64,000 bases of DNA from Corynebacterium amycolatum (GTDB taxonomy: Bacteria; Actinomycetota; Actinomycetes; Mycobacteriales; Mycobacteriaceae). The position numbers and the translations under genes were made by a program. Position 1 is the stretch's first letter; each line of letters begins with the position of its first letter. The DNA lies in the NCBI RefSeq assembly GCF_016889425.1, contig NZ_CP069513.1, positions 992,001 through 1,056,000 of the forward strand, written 5' to 3'. The notes beneath the pieces are model-generated. The model did no database searches and was not told the DNA's origin. It saw only the letters and a list, made by a program, of their open reading frames with translations. Shown here in pieces: positions 35,920 to 45,072 of this stretch.

Positions 35920-36599
35920 TAGGCGATAACCAACTTTCCCTCGACACGGGCAACCACAATTTTGGTTTGGTAGAGCTCCGAGAGCGTCTCTGAGGTGATA
36001 ATTTCCTCGACCGATCCGACCGCATGTCCATGCGGCGTCAGGTAGAGCACCCGGTCACAGACGCCCAGGATGGGGTTGATGTCGTGGGTGACAAAGACGA
36101 CTGCCGTGTCATTTTCCCGGCGATGCCGGTCCAGGCGCTTGACCGTGGTTCGTTGTGCCGCAGGGTCGAGGGAGAGCAGAGGCTCGTCGCAAAGCAAAAA
36201 ATCCGGCGCCGAAACGAGCGCCTGTGCCTGACGGACAAGCTGCTGCTGACCGCCAGAGAGCGTGCCGACACGACGGTCCGCAATACCCGTTGCGCCGACA
36301 AACTCCAGCATCTGGTCGGTGGCGGAGCGGTTCTTGCCGGCCGCCAGCTCGACGAGGTCGCGAACCCGAATGGGCAGCGAGGGCTCGAACATCCGCTGCT
36401 GCGGAATGTAGCCCAGGTTTCCGTCGACTTTTACTGAACCGTGAGTCAGCCGTCGCATGCCAAGGGCGGTGGTCAGCAGCGTGGATTTGCCGACGCCGTT
36501 CGGACCCAGGATGGCCAAGAACTCGCCGGGCTCGATATCCAAATTCAGACCGGACCACAGCGGTTCGACGGCTGCGTCAGTAAAAGTCAGTGAGGGCAA
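35919..36599 (-). CDS. Metal ABC transporter ATPase
   Basis: ZnuC-like ATP-binding subunit, 226 residues. Walker A GPNGVGKSTL, Q-loop near GYIPQQRMFEP, signature LSGGQQQLV, Walker B FLLCDEPLLSLD, and H-loop His in VFVTHD. Starts 3 bases after the binding-protein gene stop. Energises the permease encoded next. Confidence 0.92.
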   Translation of the reverse strand: MPSLTFTDAAVEPLWSGLNLDIEPGEFLAILGPNGVGKSTLLTTALGMRRLTHGSVKVDGNLGYIPQQRMFEPSLPIRVRDLVELAAGKNRSATDQMLEFVGATGIADRRVGTLSGGQQQLVRQAQALVSAPDFLLCDEPLLSLDPAAQRTTVKRLDRHRRENDTAVVFVTHDINPILGVCDRVLYLTPHGHAVGSVEEIITSETLSELYQTKIVVARVEGKLVIA

Positions 36600-36601
36600 A
36601 G

Positions 36602-37618
36602 TTATGCGGACTCCATATCGGAAAGGGTTTGCTTGTAGAGGTCAAAGAACGACTGGTCAGTGCTGGGTGACTCAAAAACATCGACGATTTTAACGCCCTT
36701 TGCTTTGGCTGCCTCGACGAGTCGCTGCGAGACCTGGTCGTGGGTCTGTGGCGAGTCGATGAGGTAGTCCAGCTCGCCGGACTCGATCAGCTTGAGCATT
36801 TCATTGACATCGCTTGCCGACGGCTCGGACTCATTCAGCGTGGACTGACGGTAGCCCTTCGGGGTGATGTCCTTGATCTTCGTGTCCTTCAGGATGTCAT
36901 CGGCCAGCGGGTGAACCTGAGCAACCTTAGCGGCCTTGAGCTTGCTCTTGGCCTCTTCGATGTCCTTGATTTCCTTGTCGACAGCCTTGGTGTCGGCCTT
37001 GGCGCCCATCTTGGTCAGAGCTTCGGCGAGCTGCTCTGCAGTTTCTTCAACCGCATCGGTGTCGTACCAGACGTGCTCGTTGGCCTCGCCATCGTGGTGG
37101 TGCTCGTGGCCTTCGTGGTCGCCATGGTCGTGGTCGTGGCCGTCGTGGTCATGGCCTTCGTGGTCGTGATCGTGGCCCTCGTGATCATGGTCATGTTCAT
37201 GGTCATGGCCCTCGTGATCGTGATCGTGATTGTGGCCCTCTTCCTGCGGCAGCGCAGAGATGATGACCTTATCCTTTGCGTCACGCAGAGAGGAGGTCAG
37301 CCATGCGTCGTAATGCCCGCCACCTGCGACGAGAATATCGGCGTCCTCTACCTTTGCCATGTCGGTTGCGGCCGGTTCGTAGGAGTGAGGATCGATGTCG
37401 TTGGACGCGATAATCGGGTCGATGGCGACCTTCTCGTCGTCGGTGACTGCGTCGGCGACGTCCGCCCAGACCTTGGTGGAGGTGACCACCTTAATGGTGT
37501 CTTCGGACTTGTCCGCGGACGTAGCGCTGTCATCATTGCTGGAGCATGCGCCGAGACCTGCGACGAGGCCGGCGCTGGCGACTAGCGCCGCGATGCGCGT
37601 GGAAAAGCGTGCCTTCAT
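36602..37618 (-). CDS. Metal-binding lipoprotein with long His-rich loop (ZnuA-like)
   Basis: Cluster A-I (ZnuA/TroA) solute-binding protein, 338 residues from ATG 37618. Signal peptide with the lipobox LGAC. Metal ligands: His in DPHSYEPAATD, His in NEHVWYD, and His in AQVHPLAD. Between the first two lies a loop of about 50 residues almost wholly His/Asp/Glu/Gly (HDHEGHDHEHDHDHEGHDHD..), longer than in most ZnuA proteins and a sign of zinc scavenging. First gene of the operon; regulatory repeats lie just upstream. Confidence 0.9.
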   Translation of the reverse strand: MKARFSTRIAALVASAGLVAGLGACSSNDDSATSADKSEDTIKVVTSTKVWADVADAVTDDEKVAIDPIIASNDIDPHSYEPAATDMAKVEDADILVAGGGHYDAWLTSSLRDAKDKVIISALPQEEGHNHDHDHEGHDHEHDHDHEGHDHDHEGHDHDGHDHDHGDHEGHEHHHDGEANEHVWYDTDAVEETAEQLAEALTKMGAKADTKAVDKEIKDIEEAKSKLKAAKVAQVHPLADDILKDTKIKDITPKGYRQSTLNESEPSASDVNEMLKLIESGELDYLIDSPQTHDQVSQRLVEAAKAKGVKIVDVFESPSTDQSFFDLYKQTLSDMESA

Positions 37619-37641
37619 ATATGTATCCAATCCTGTTGCGG

Positions 37642-37702
37642 GCTGAATTATTTCCTCTATTCAGCTCCTGAGTATTAACCGCTATTGAAAACAGTTGTCT
37701 TT
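37642..37702. promoter_or_regulatory. Candidate metalloregulator sites upstream of metal transporter operon
   Basis: Two elements before the binding-protein gene: an inverted repeat GCTGAAT-N10-ATTCAGC (37642-37665), and an AT-rich imperfect palindrome TTGAAAACAGTTGTCTTTT (about 37685-37703) reminiscent of Fur/Zur-family boxes. Zur control would fit a zinc importer; this is a shape match only. Confidence 0.35.
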
Positions 37703-37935
37703 TAGTTCAAAGAATATAGTAGGGGCTGCGGAGACCCAGTCACAAGGCGGATCGCTGCCGGAGTGGCAGAAATGACAGTCGCGCACATTCGTTGGGTAAA
37801 GTTGTCCGCGATTAGATGCGTGTAATGCTCGTTGCAGTTCTTTTCCATAAAACTGAGGTTTTCTACCTGAGGTAGATGAGTGAAGATAGCTGAGCGCGCA
37901 GTCACTGTTGGTTTTTCAAGAAGGGTCGGTATTCC
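37703..37935. other. Intergenic region between metal operon and LacI regulator
   Basis: No reading frame I can support. It holds a short palindrome CTACCTGAGGTAG (37863-37875), 60 bases before the LacI-family gene, which could be an autoregulatory operator. No other structure seen. Confidence 0.35.
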
Positions 37936-39042
37936 GTGCAAAGTCGGCGTCGTCGTGGCACCTTGGCTTCCATCGCAGCAGAACTTGGGGTCTCGCGCAC
38001 GACTGTGTCCAATGCTTACAACCGCCCTGACCAGCTCTCAGAGAAGTTGCGCGAGCACATCCTGGAAACGGCGGAGAGGCTTGGTTATCCGGGGCCGGAC
38101 CCAATGGCTCGGGGTCTGCGCATGCGCCGGGTTGGCGCCATCGGCGTGCTGTTCACCGAGCACCTCCCATTCGCTTTTGAAGACCCTGCGTCGGTGGATT
38201 TTCTCGCCGGCCTTGCAGAAGAGCTCGGCGAAATGGGCGACTCCATGTTGGTCATCCCAGCTTCCTCCGAGGAGGGCGGGGACGTAGATCTCAATCTGAT
38301 TCGGCAGGCGGTGGTCGACGGCTTCGTGGTCTACTCCGTCGCGGACAACGATCCGTTCCTCGCTGCGGTGCGCGCTCGCGGCTTGCCGACGGTCGTGTGC
38401 GACCAGCCTGCAGATGCGGCGGCTCTACCGTTTGTGGGCATCGACGACCGTGAGGCCATCAAGCCCGCGGTGCGGCACCTGACTGAGTTGGGGCATAGGA
38501 AGGTGGGAATCCTTTCGGTGCGCTTGTCGCGTACCCCGAACTCGGGATATGTTACGGAGAAGCGACTGGCAGAAGCTCATCACCAGGTGCAGAAGAATCG
38601 TGTCGAAGGTGCGCTGGAAGCGCTTGCCGAGGCCGGTATTCAGCAGGCAGATGTGCCCATCATCGAGCGTCACCTCAATGACCGCGAGAACAACCGCGAT
38701 GCGGCTCGCCAGCTGCTGACCGACAACCCAGATCTCACGGCGGTGGTCTGCACTACCGATACTCAGGCAATTGCGGTCTTGGAATATGCCAAGGAGAACG
38801 GAATTCGTGTTCCGGAGGATCTGTCCATCACCGGCTTTGACGGAATTGAGCGCGCCCTCTTCCACAACCTGACCACCGTGATTCAGCCGAATAGGCAGAA
38901 GGGCATTGCCGTCGGCCGCGCGCTGGCCGAGGAGCTTGAGGCCGCACACGAGGACAGCGGTCGCGCTCCGCGCGTCTTGCTAGAGACTGAGTTTGTCGTT
39001 GGAGCGACAACTGCAGCGCCGTCGGTACCGTCAGCCGGGTAG
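37936..39042 (+). CDS. LacI-family transcriptional regulator
   Basis: 368 residues. N-terminal helix-turn-helix GTLASIAAELGVSRTTVSNAYNRPDQLSEKLREHIL with the hinge helix PDPMARGLRMRR, then a periplasmic-binding-protein-like effector domain (GAIGVLFTEHLPFAF.., VGIDDREAIKPAVRHLTELGHRKVGIL). Start GTG 37936 with AAGAAGGG upstream. The HTH sequence SRTTVSNAYNRP is of the type seen in actinobacterial sugar/nucleoside regulators; there is no adjacent sugar transporter to suggest the effector. Confidence 0.9.
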   Translation: MQSRRRRGTLASIAAELGVSRTTVSNAYNRPDQLSEKLREHILETAERLGYPGPDPMARGLRMRRVGAIGVLFTEHLPFAFEDPASVDFLAGLAEELGEMGDSMLVIPASSEEGGDVDLNLIRQAVVDGFVVYSVADNDPFLAAVRARGLPTVVCDQPADAAALPFVGIDDREAIKPAVRHLTELGHRKVGILSVRLSRTPNSGYVTEKRLAEAHHQVQKNRVEGALEALAEAGIQQADVPIIERHLNDRENNRDAARQLLTDNPDLTAVVCTTDTQAIAVLEYAKENGIRVPEDLSITGFDGIERALFHNLTTVIQPNRQKGIAVGRALAEELEAAHEDSGRAPRVLLETEFVVGATTAAPSVPSAG

Positions 39043-39143
39043 CGGGCACGAGGGTAACAACATCGTGGCGCTATCGGAGGTTCCTGGGGTGGTAAACCCC
39101 ACCTCGTCTTTACTGTGTTCGGATTCAGATTAAGGTCTATTAC

Positions 39144-39767
39144 ATGACAGATTCAACAAATTCGAGCACCGACCGATCAGCTGCGGCTCTCAATAGTCCG
39201 GAAGCTACCCGCGACGACCATGTCGAACTTGGTGGCCCCGTCGAATTGGATGAAATGTCTATCCGTGGCGCGATGAGTGAGTTCACCACTGGCGTGACCA
39301 TTATCGCCACCGAGGATGAAGGCGAGGCGTACGGTTTTGCCTGCCAGTCTTTTTCCTCTCTCAGCCTCACTCCACCGATGGTTCTGTTTACTGTCATGAA
39401 GACCTCGCGGTCGTGGCCGCACATACGGAACGCTGGACGTTTCTCCGTCAACGTGTTGGCTGAGGATCAGGAGGATATCTCGGCAGCCTTCGGTCGCAGT
39501 AATGGAGAAAAGTTCAAGACGGGGAAGTGGACCCGCTCTGAGCTGGGCAACCCTTTACTGCACGGCTGCTCCGTGTGGATTGATTGCACCGTCGTCGATG
39601 TTTACGAAGGCGGCGATCACTGGATTGTGACGGCGGATATTGTGGCTATCGGCAAGCGTGAAGAAATCAATCCGCTCATTTACCACCGCGGTTCTTACGC
39701 ACGGGTTTCTCACCCCGGCATCGATGCGCCTGTTGATCAAAAGTGGCGTCAGCGCCCCTCGGTGTAA
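39144..39767 (+). CDS. Flavin reductase-like FMN-binding protein
   Basis: 207 residues; after a non-conserved, acidic N-terminus (about 40 residues) the flavin-reductase fold starts at IRGAMSEFTTGVTIIAT, with QSFSSLSLTPPMVLFTV and the late segment YHRGSYARV. Such proteins are NAD(P)H:flavin reductases or two-component monooxygenase partners (HsaB/HpaC type). No monooxygenase is adjacent. A -10-like TAAGGT ends seven bases before the ATG with no ribosome binding site, suggesting a leaderless mRNA. Its 3' end overlaps the convergent META-like gene by 19 bases. Confidence 0.85.
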   Translation: MTDSTNSSTDRSAAALNSPEATRDDHVELGGPVELDEMSIRGAMSEFTTGVTIIATEDEGEAYGFACQSFSSLSLTPPMVLFTVMKTSRSWPHIRNAGRFSVNVLAEDQEDISAAFGRSNGEKFKTGKWTRSELGNPLLHGCSVWIDCTVVDVYEGGDHWIVTADIVAIGKREEINPLIYHRGSYARVSHPGIDAPVDQKWRQRPSV

Positions 39768-40225
39768 CCCGAGGTTGTCGCAGTCCAGCCACGGCGATCC
39801 TCGCCTGGCTTGGTGTCTTTCATCTCTCGCATGCGCAGACCGTTGTTGTCCTGCTTGTAGGTGAATTCGCCCGCAACAATTTTGTGGAAGCGCTCCGAAT
39901 AGGTCTGCGCCTGGTCTGAGCAGTCCAAACTGCGAGTCTGCTCCGGGGCGCCGAATTCGACCGCCTCGCCCTTCCACTGCAGCGAACCAGAGCCGTTGCC
40001 ACAGGAATCAGCGAAAGTATATGTTGTCTGCCCCAGCGTAATAGTCGGTGCCTGCGTTCCGTCCGGCACACCGTGGGGCAGGTTTGGGTCATCAAAAATC
40101 GCGGTTATCTGCCACTGCTTGCCGACGATCTCCGCTGCCGGCTTTGCCTGGCATGCGGTAGCCGTCATGGACACCGCCGCAACGACAGCTACTGTGGCAA
40201 CCGCCTTTTTCCCGCTCCGCCCCAT
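39749..40225 (-). CDS. META/HslJ-like lipoprotein
   Basis: 158 residues. Signal peptide with a lipobox-like TATAC; the mature part begins VGKQWQITAIFDDPNLP and continues with TITLGQTTYTFADSCGNGSGSL, a pattern like META-domain proteins (a tryptophan early, then a 'DxCN'-like turn). Two Cys, SCGNG and LDCSDQ. Role unknown. Confidence 0.7.
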   Translation of the reverse strand: MGRSGKKAVATVAVVAAVSMTATACQAKPAAEIVGKQWQITAIFDDPNLPHGVPDGTQAPTITLGQTTYTFADSCGNGSGSLQWKGEAVEFGAPEQTRSLDCSDQAQTYSERFHKIVAGEFTYKQDNNGLRMREMKDTKPGEDRRGWTATTSGYTEGR

Positions 40226-40239
40226 GCTGCGTGACCCCG

Positions 40240-40617
40240 TTAGTTAGCTGCCTTCTTGGTGCTCTTCTTAGCAGCCTTCTTCGTCGTCTTCTTGGCGGCC
40301 TTCTTTGTAGCCTTCTTCGCCGTCTTACGAGTGGTCTTCTTTGCTGCCTTCTTGGCCGACTTCTTTGCAGTCTTCTTAGTGGACTTGCGTGTGCGCTTTG
40401 CGGTCTTCGGAGCGTTTTCCTTCTCGTACTCCTCGTGAACCTTCTTGAAGCTCAGGCCTTCCTTCTCCACTCCGAGCATGCACATCAGAGTGACGGCATC
40501 GTAAAAGTCCTCGGCGAAGGTAGCCACAATTCGCCGTGCGCCAGCAGCGGTCTTTTCTTCGACCTTGTGAAGAGCCTCGTTCTGAGCAGTGCGAGTGTCT
40601 GTGACCTTCGGTGGCAC
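40240..40617 (-). CDS. Histone H1-like nucleoid protein with KKA-rich tail
   Basis: 125 residues from GTG 40617, chosen because AGGAGGA lies 3-4 bases upstream; the longer frame to 40659 has no such site. An N-terminal domain of about 75 residues (TDTRTAQNEALHKVEEKTAAGARRIVATFAEDFYDAVTLMCMLGVE) is followed by a tail made of Lys/Ala/Thr repeats (TKKAAKKTTKKAAKKSTKKA) as in HupB and eukaryotic H1 tails. It probably binds DNA without sequence specificity; the N-terminal domain is not HU. Confidence 0.75.
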   Translation of the reverse strand: MPPKVTDTRTAQNEALHKVEEKTAAGARRIVATFAEDFYDAVTLMCMLGVEKEGLSFKKVHEEYEKENAPKTAKRTRKSTKKTAKKSAKKAAKKTTRKTAKKATKKAAKKTTKKAAKKSTKKAAN

Positions 40618-40838
40618 GAATCCTCCTGGCAAGCATGGCCTTAATTGCGCCCAATACACCTACTTCTGCCAGCCATCTCGCCATATGCTCCCGTCACTGA
40701 GCTCAACCGAGTTCAGCGGAGAAGGAATGGGATTGTGATGACGCAGTTTCGGCTTTAAGCGCTACTTACAATTCAAAAACCTAATTCTACCACGTTGTTG
40801 ATAGGTCGCGCGGTGTGGACAATGCTCCCACGGTACGG

Positions 40839-42491
40839 CTAGTCCACGCGCGGGTTCATACCGCCCTTGAAGCGGTAGTTGCGTGGACGGCGAGGCTTGT
40901 TCCGCGGATTCACAGGACGGATGCGACGCATACCGGCCCGGATTGGACGGGTCAGGCCACTGTCTTCGCGCAGTGCGCGAGGGCGACGGAGCCTGCGCGC
41001 CATCCATTCACCGAGGACAATGCCCGCAGCTAGTGCCGTCGCAATGCCCAGCGCTGAGGCCAGCGCCGTAAACCCCTTGGTCGGGTGGTCGTGCAGCAGT
41101 GCGTGCATACCGCGGTAGATTGTCATACCCGGAAGCAGTGGGGTTACGCCTGCCACTGCCGTAATTAGCGGCGGGATGGACCAACGTCGTGCCAGCAGGC
41201 CACCGATGAGACCAATCAGTGTTGCTGCCGCGCCTGCGCTGGTCACCGGATGAACTCCCAGCGGAGTCAACACGTAGTAGTAGGTCATTGACCCCAACAG
41301 GGCGACCGTTCCGGACACTGCCAACGCAGTGAACCCAGCATTCGAGGCCAACGCAAATGCGATTGAGGCGGTAGTTCCCGCTATCACCCGCACTGTCGCC
41401 TGGGCCAGGTTGAGGTCGGAGCCCGCGATGACGTCGGGAAGCGGAATGCCCAGCATTCCAGAAAACTCGATGCCCATCGCGATGCCAGCGACGATGCCGC
41501 CGGTCAACAGCATGGTGTCGAAGAAGCGCGCTGAGCCAGTCACTGGCGCGCCGGTGATGCCGTCTTGCAGTGCTTGCACGAGGGTTAGGCCGGCGAGCAT
41601 CACGATGATTCCCGAGGCAATTAGCCTGGATGGCTGCATTTCAAAGGGAAGGTATGCCTGTGCTGCATTGAGTACAGCAGCGGAGAGTGTGGCGATGAGA
41701 CCGCCGACTGCGTTTTGGAAGAATGTGGGCAACTCGCGGGCGGCAAGCTCGCCAATCACAATGACAATGGCCAGTGTGACGGCAGCCGCGATGAGAGCGA
41801 CCTCGAAACCAGAGCCGAGTAGCACTGTCACAGATGAGGCCAGCAACGCCCAGCCAGCGTAGATGACGCGGAGGCGGTATTTTGCGGGCTCACGCTCGAC
41901 CTTGTCGATAGCCTCAATAGCCTCCTCCAGGCTCAGATGGCCCGCGCGAATTCGGCGGATGACACGGTCCGTGTGGCGCAAGCGCTCGAAGTCGGGCACT
42001 GGTGCGGTGACTACGCGCATAGCCGTAATTGGTGTGCGGCGGGCACCGATGAGGTGGTAGACCGTCACCGAGGTCAACGTGATGTCAACCTGGATCTGGG
42101 TGAGGCCATAGGCTGAGGTCACGGTCTTAATCTGCAGCTCGGTGTCGCGGTTGCCCGAGCCACATGCCAGCAGCAGTCCTCCGATGCGAGCAGCGAGATC
42201 GAGTACGGCCGTAACCTGGCTGGGGTCGGAATAATCAATCGGTGCCAGCGGCAGTGGGGTAGTGGTCGAGTGCACTAGGTCGACAGTTGCCGTTGGGCCG
42301 GAAACGAAATCAATCACGCGCTGCTTGAAGGCGGACTGATTGTCGATTGCAGGAAACTGGGTCTGCGGAGTGTCGTCGTAAGAGACAGTGGGGTCAGCGG
42401 GGTAAGCGACAGCGGCTTCGGCATCGTAGGCATCGTCCTTCGCAGCGGAGTTTTCTTCGGCGTTGGATTTGTTGCCACCATCGAATGGCAT
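40839..42491 (-). CDS. thrE: Threonine/serine exporter ThrE
   Basis: 550 residues, longer than the 489 I recall for C. glutamicum ThrE. Acidic N-terminus (about 60), the ThrE soluble domain (about 85-200, with AARIGGLLLACGSGNRDTE), then about 10 membrane helices including the GWALLASSVTVLLGSG and LPGMTIYRGMHALL segments. Basic C-terminal tail with repeated RRP/RP. GGAAAGGAAG precedes the ATG. Exports threonine and serine using proton motive force. Confidence 0.92.
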   Translation of the reverse strand: MPFDGGNKSNAEENSAAKDDAYDAEAAVAYPADPTVSYDDTPQTQFPAIDNQSAFKQRVIDFVSGPTATVDLVHSTTTPLPLAPIDYSDPSQVTAVLDLAARIGGLLLACGSGNRDTELQIKTVTSAYGLTQIQVDITLTSVTVYHLIGARRTPITAMRVVTAPVPDFERLRHTDRVIRRIRAGHLSLEEAIEAIDKVEREPAKYRLRVIYAGWALLASSVTVLLGSGFEVALIAAAVTLAIVIVIGELAARELPTFFQNAVGGLIATLSAAVLNAAQAYLPFEMQPSRLIASGIIVMLAGLTLVQALQDGITGAPVTGSARFFDTMLLTGGIVAGIAMGIEFSGMLGIPLPDVIAGSDLNLAQATVRVIAGTTASIAFALASNAGFTALAVSGTVALLGSMTYYYVLTPLGVHPVTSAGAAATLIGLIGGLLARRWSIPPLITAVAGVTPLLPGMTIYRGMHALLHDHPTKGFTALASALGIATALAAGIVLGEWMARRLRRPRALREDSGLTRPIRAGMRRIRPVNPRNKPRRPRNYRFKGGMNPRVD

Positions 42492-42851
42492 GTCGGCACT
42501 TCCTTTCCCCGATACTGCCTGGGGTGCGTTGCAGCGCTATTGCAAAGACGAGTTCTAGAGGCGTTGCAGCAACATAGCCCCAGTGATTTAGCGATAGTCA
42601 CACTACCCCGTCGGTGACGGAGAATCTCAATTCGTTTTCGGTGGGGTGAATTTACCTATCTGAGCGGGGCTTTTAGTGTGCAGAAAAGTGTTCAAGAAGT
42701 GCGGTTGCAGTATTCCTGTGGTGTCGTTTTTAACTTCTGCTTGCCAACCTGTACAATCGCCTGTCAGCGGCACAGCTGAGTTCGATTCTCAGGTTGACTC
42801 TGATTCTTTCGAGCCAGCGACGGCTAACGCCAAAAGGGTCGCTTTAAAGTT
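42492..42851. other. Upstream regions of thrE and tRNA-Thr
   Basis: No gene supported. The right part likely holds the tRNA promoter: TACAAT at 42752-42757 is a good -10 with a poor -35 (TTTAAC, 42729-42734) at 17 bases. The rest shows no structure I can name. Confidence 0.35.
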
Positions 42852-42927
42852 GCCGGGATGGCGCAATTGGTAGCGCAACTGATTTGTAATCAGTAGGTTA
42901 CGGGTTCGAGTCCCGTTTCCGGCTCCA
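42852..42927 (+). tRNA. tRNA-Thr (TGT anticodon), CCA encoded
   Basis: 76 bases. Acceptor stem GCCGGGA with TTCCGGC, D-arm GCGCAATTGGTAGCGC, anticodon stem ACTGA/TCAGT with loop TTTGTAA (anticodon TGT), T-arm ACGGG-TTCGAGT-CCCGT, discriminator T and encoded CCA. A terminator follows directly. Confidence 0.95.
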
Positions 42928-42928
42928 A

Positions 42929-42965
42929 AACCCCAGGCCAGGAAGTTTTCCGGCCTGGGGTTCTT
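42929..42965 (+). terminator. Terminator after tRNA-Thr
   Basis: AACCCCAGGCC pairs with GGCCTGGGGTT across a loop of about 12 bases, followed by CTTTGGTTT. Confidence 0.8.
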
Positions 42966-43056
42966 TGGTTTAAAGGAGAAAAGTAGGGGGTTAAGTAGCG
43001 TGAGGGGTGAAATCGTCTAACAGAACGTCCGCATCCCTTCTGCCCCGTAAGCCGGC

Positions 43057-44559
43057 TTAGAAGCTGGAAGAACCACCTGAACCGGAAAACCCCGAGCTAA
43101 ACCCGCTGTTGACGCCGCCGCTACTAGAAGAGCTGTCGCGGGCAGTGGTGGCATCGCTATCCCAGGTGCTCACGACATAGAAGGGCACGTAGCCGTGGTA
43201 GCCGGAGCCAGCGAAGAAATTAGAGTCGTAGATGCGCGTGCGCTCGGGGCGCTCGTCGGCCTCATTGCGCTTCTGCAGTTGGGACTGCACGTGCTCCGAC
43301 AAGAGCGCGGAGCGATCCAAGAGTTCTAGGTAGCGCTCCATGAACTGCGGATGGTGTGGTTCCTTGGATAATTCAGTGGCGGCATCTTCCAACTCCTTCG
43401 CGTGGCGCTCAAGCGTCGAGTCGATGCTTGCGGCCAAGTAGCCTGCCTGTGCCAGATCCTTCCCCAGCTCGTAGAGTTCATAGCGGCGAGCATCCGCATC
43501 AGCGTTCTCAATGCGGTGCAGCTTTTCAATATTGACCTCAGCGGTTTCCACGCGCTCGCACAGTTGGCGCGCATTGGCGATGAGCTCAGAGCGTGAGCGG
43601 AATTGCTCATCTGGCGCATCCGCCGGAATCGACATGAGGGAACCAACCTGGCTATCGATCGCTAGGAAGTCATCGCGCAAACCCTCCCAGTCCTGGCGCA
43701 GGCGCTCATCCACCAGTCCTGATTGGAGCGAGTGCGCTCGAATATCAATCTCCCTTAGCCGTTGCGCCACATCGGTGTAGGTCTGCGACACGTAGTCCCA
43801 GTCCTCGCGTGCCTGCTGTGCCTGCTTCTGTCGGCTGCGGCGTATACCGCCGGCGAGGCCGACACCAGCGCCGCCAACGCTCAGGCCCGCCACCCCGAGG
43901 CCAACGGCCGCCCCCATCCGATCCTCTTTTGCGCCCTCGTACTGAGTATCCGCAGCACGGTCTACGTCGATTGCAGCCGCTGCGCCAGCAAAGAGGCCAG
44001 CAGGAATGTTGCCATCCCGCACGCCCGGCTTAATTGCTTCGATGGACTGTTTCAGATGGCTGTCATTCTTGCGTAGCTTCATTTGAGCAGCCACGTCCTC
44101 ACCCGCGAAGACGAAGGCTTGGCGCGGATCAAGGCCCACGCCGACGAAGACCTGGCCATCAGCAAACTTATCCTTGCCGATGAGCTCCTGGTGGTTATCG
44201 CGCAGGTACTCCTCTACGGAGTCATTAACGTTTTCCTTGTTCTCGGCAAAGACCATGTAGTGCAGCTCTTGGACCACGTCAGGGGCGGCGATCAGGGAGA
44301 CATCGCGAAGCATGCGCTCTTCTTCCTCTGGGGTGAGCACATCGTCCGGGTCCATGATGTCAGCCTGTACCTCACGCTGCGCAGTCTTCATGACGTAGTC
44401 GGAGCGCTCGGGCACATCGAGAATTGCCAAGCAGGTGCCCGCACCGACACCTCCGAGAAGTAGGCCGCTCACTGCTGCTGCGCCGATGATGGAGCCGATG
44501 GAGGTCACTTTGGAGCTGCGGTTGGCTGCAAAAGGTTTAATATCGCGAGAGTCGGTCAC
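43057..44559 (-). CDS. DUF5129-type membrane protein
   Basis: 500 residues. One N-terminal membrane helix (about 20-45), a TPM-phosphatase-like extracellular domain (about 75-180: DVLTPEEEERMLRDV.., GQVFVGVGLDPRQAF), a second Gly-rich membrane segment (MGAAVGLGVAGLSVGGAGVG), then a long cytoplasmic helical part and a Ser/Gly-rich tail ending SGSGGSSSF. The TPM fold plus G/S-rich tail is shared by YgcG-like proteins. I know it as a corynebacterial DUF5129 protein; function not known. Common next to this tRNA-Thr, in my recollection. Confidence 0.75.
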   Translation of the reverse strand: MTDSRDIKPFAANRSSKVTSIGSIIGAAAVSGLLLGGVGAGTCLAILDVPERSDYVMKTAQREVQADIMDPDDVLTPEEEERMLRDVSLIAAPDVVQELHYMVFAENKENVNDSVEEYLRDNHQELIGKDKFADGQVFVGVGLDPRQAFVFAGEDVAAQMKLRKNDSHLKQSIEAIKPGVRDGNIPAGLFAGAAAAIDVDRAADTQYEGAKEDRMGAAVGLGVAGLSVGGAGVGLAGGIRRSRQKQAQQAREDWDYVSQTYTDVAQRLREIDIRAHSLQSGLVDERLRQDWEGLRDDFLAIDSQVGSLMSIPADAPDEQFRSRSELIANARQLCERVETAEVNIEKLHRIENADADARRYELYELGKDLAQAGYLAASIDSTLERHAKELEDAATELSKEPHHPQFMERYLELLDRSALLSEHVQSQLQKRNEADERPERTRIYDSNFFAGSGYHGYVPFYVVSTWDSDATTARDSSSSSGGVNSGFSSGFSGSGGSSSF

Positions 44560-45072
44560 GGTGATTCTCCTATTCGCGAGCGATTGGCCCCGCCAATTTT
44601 ATCCGGTCTAAGGGGGCCGGGGCGGGGAGCAAAGGATTCTTTTGAAGGCAGATTAAAGGGCAAATGCCTGTCGGGGGCTGGGGCGGGGGAATTTTCTGTC
44701 ACTTATGCGCACGTTGTCGGAAGTCCCGGTCGACATATGGATGAGCTTTCCACTTATGGCCACGCTGCTGCGTATCGATAGGTGAATATTGCATCGATAG
44801 GACAGCGCAACACCGACAGCCGGACAGCGCAACACCGACAGCCGGAAAATCACAGGCCACGGAGCGTTCACATCTGCAACTCTAGCCCCATGCTTCACAG
44901 GGGTTGCATGCGCATGTAAAGTGGACTTTGTTTTTAAGTCATAAGCGCCGATAGGGCTGGTCTCGGGGAAGGGCCTGCGCTATGGGCGCTTTTGGCATTT
45001 TTCTGCAAAACCTTCCAGAAAACCCCACAAGCTGGGGTGATTTCTCTGAGAAAAATATTCTACGATAGAGCC
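44560..45072. other. Intergenic region with G-rich tracts and tandem repeat
   Basis: No reading frame supported. Contains two G-rich tracts on the + strand, near 44612-44627 and 44683-44699 (each three runs of 4-5 G), and the tandem 22-base repeat at 44800. The right end holds the promoter of the phosphatase-fold gene: TACGAT at 45061-45066. Confidence 0.4.
44800..44843 (+). repeat. Two tandem 22-base repeats
   Basis: The 22-base unit beginning GGACAGCGCAACACCGACAG occurs twice back to back (44800-44821, 44822-44843) with no mismatch. ATCGATAGG also recurs just upstream. Exact identity suggests a recent slippage duplication. Confidence 0.85.

Noticed and set aside
42676..42873. 65-codon plus-strand frame
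   Set aside because: It runs into the tRNA-Thr gene and has no domain.
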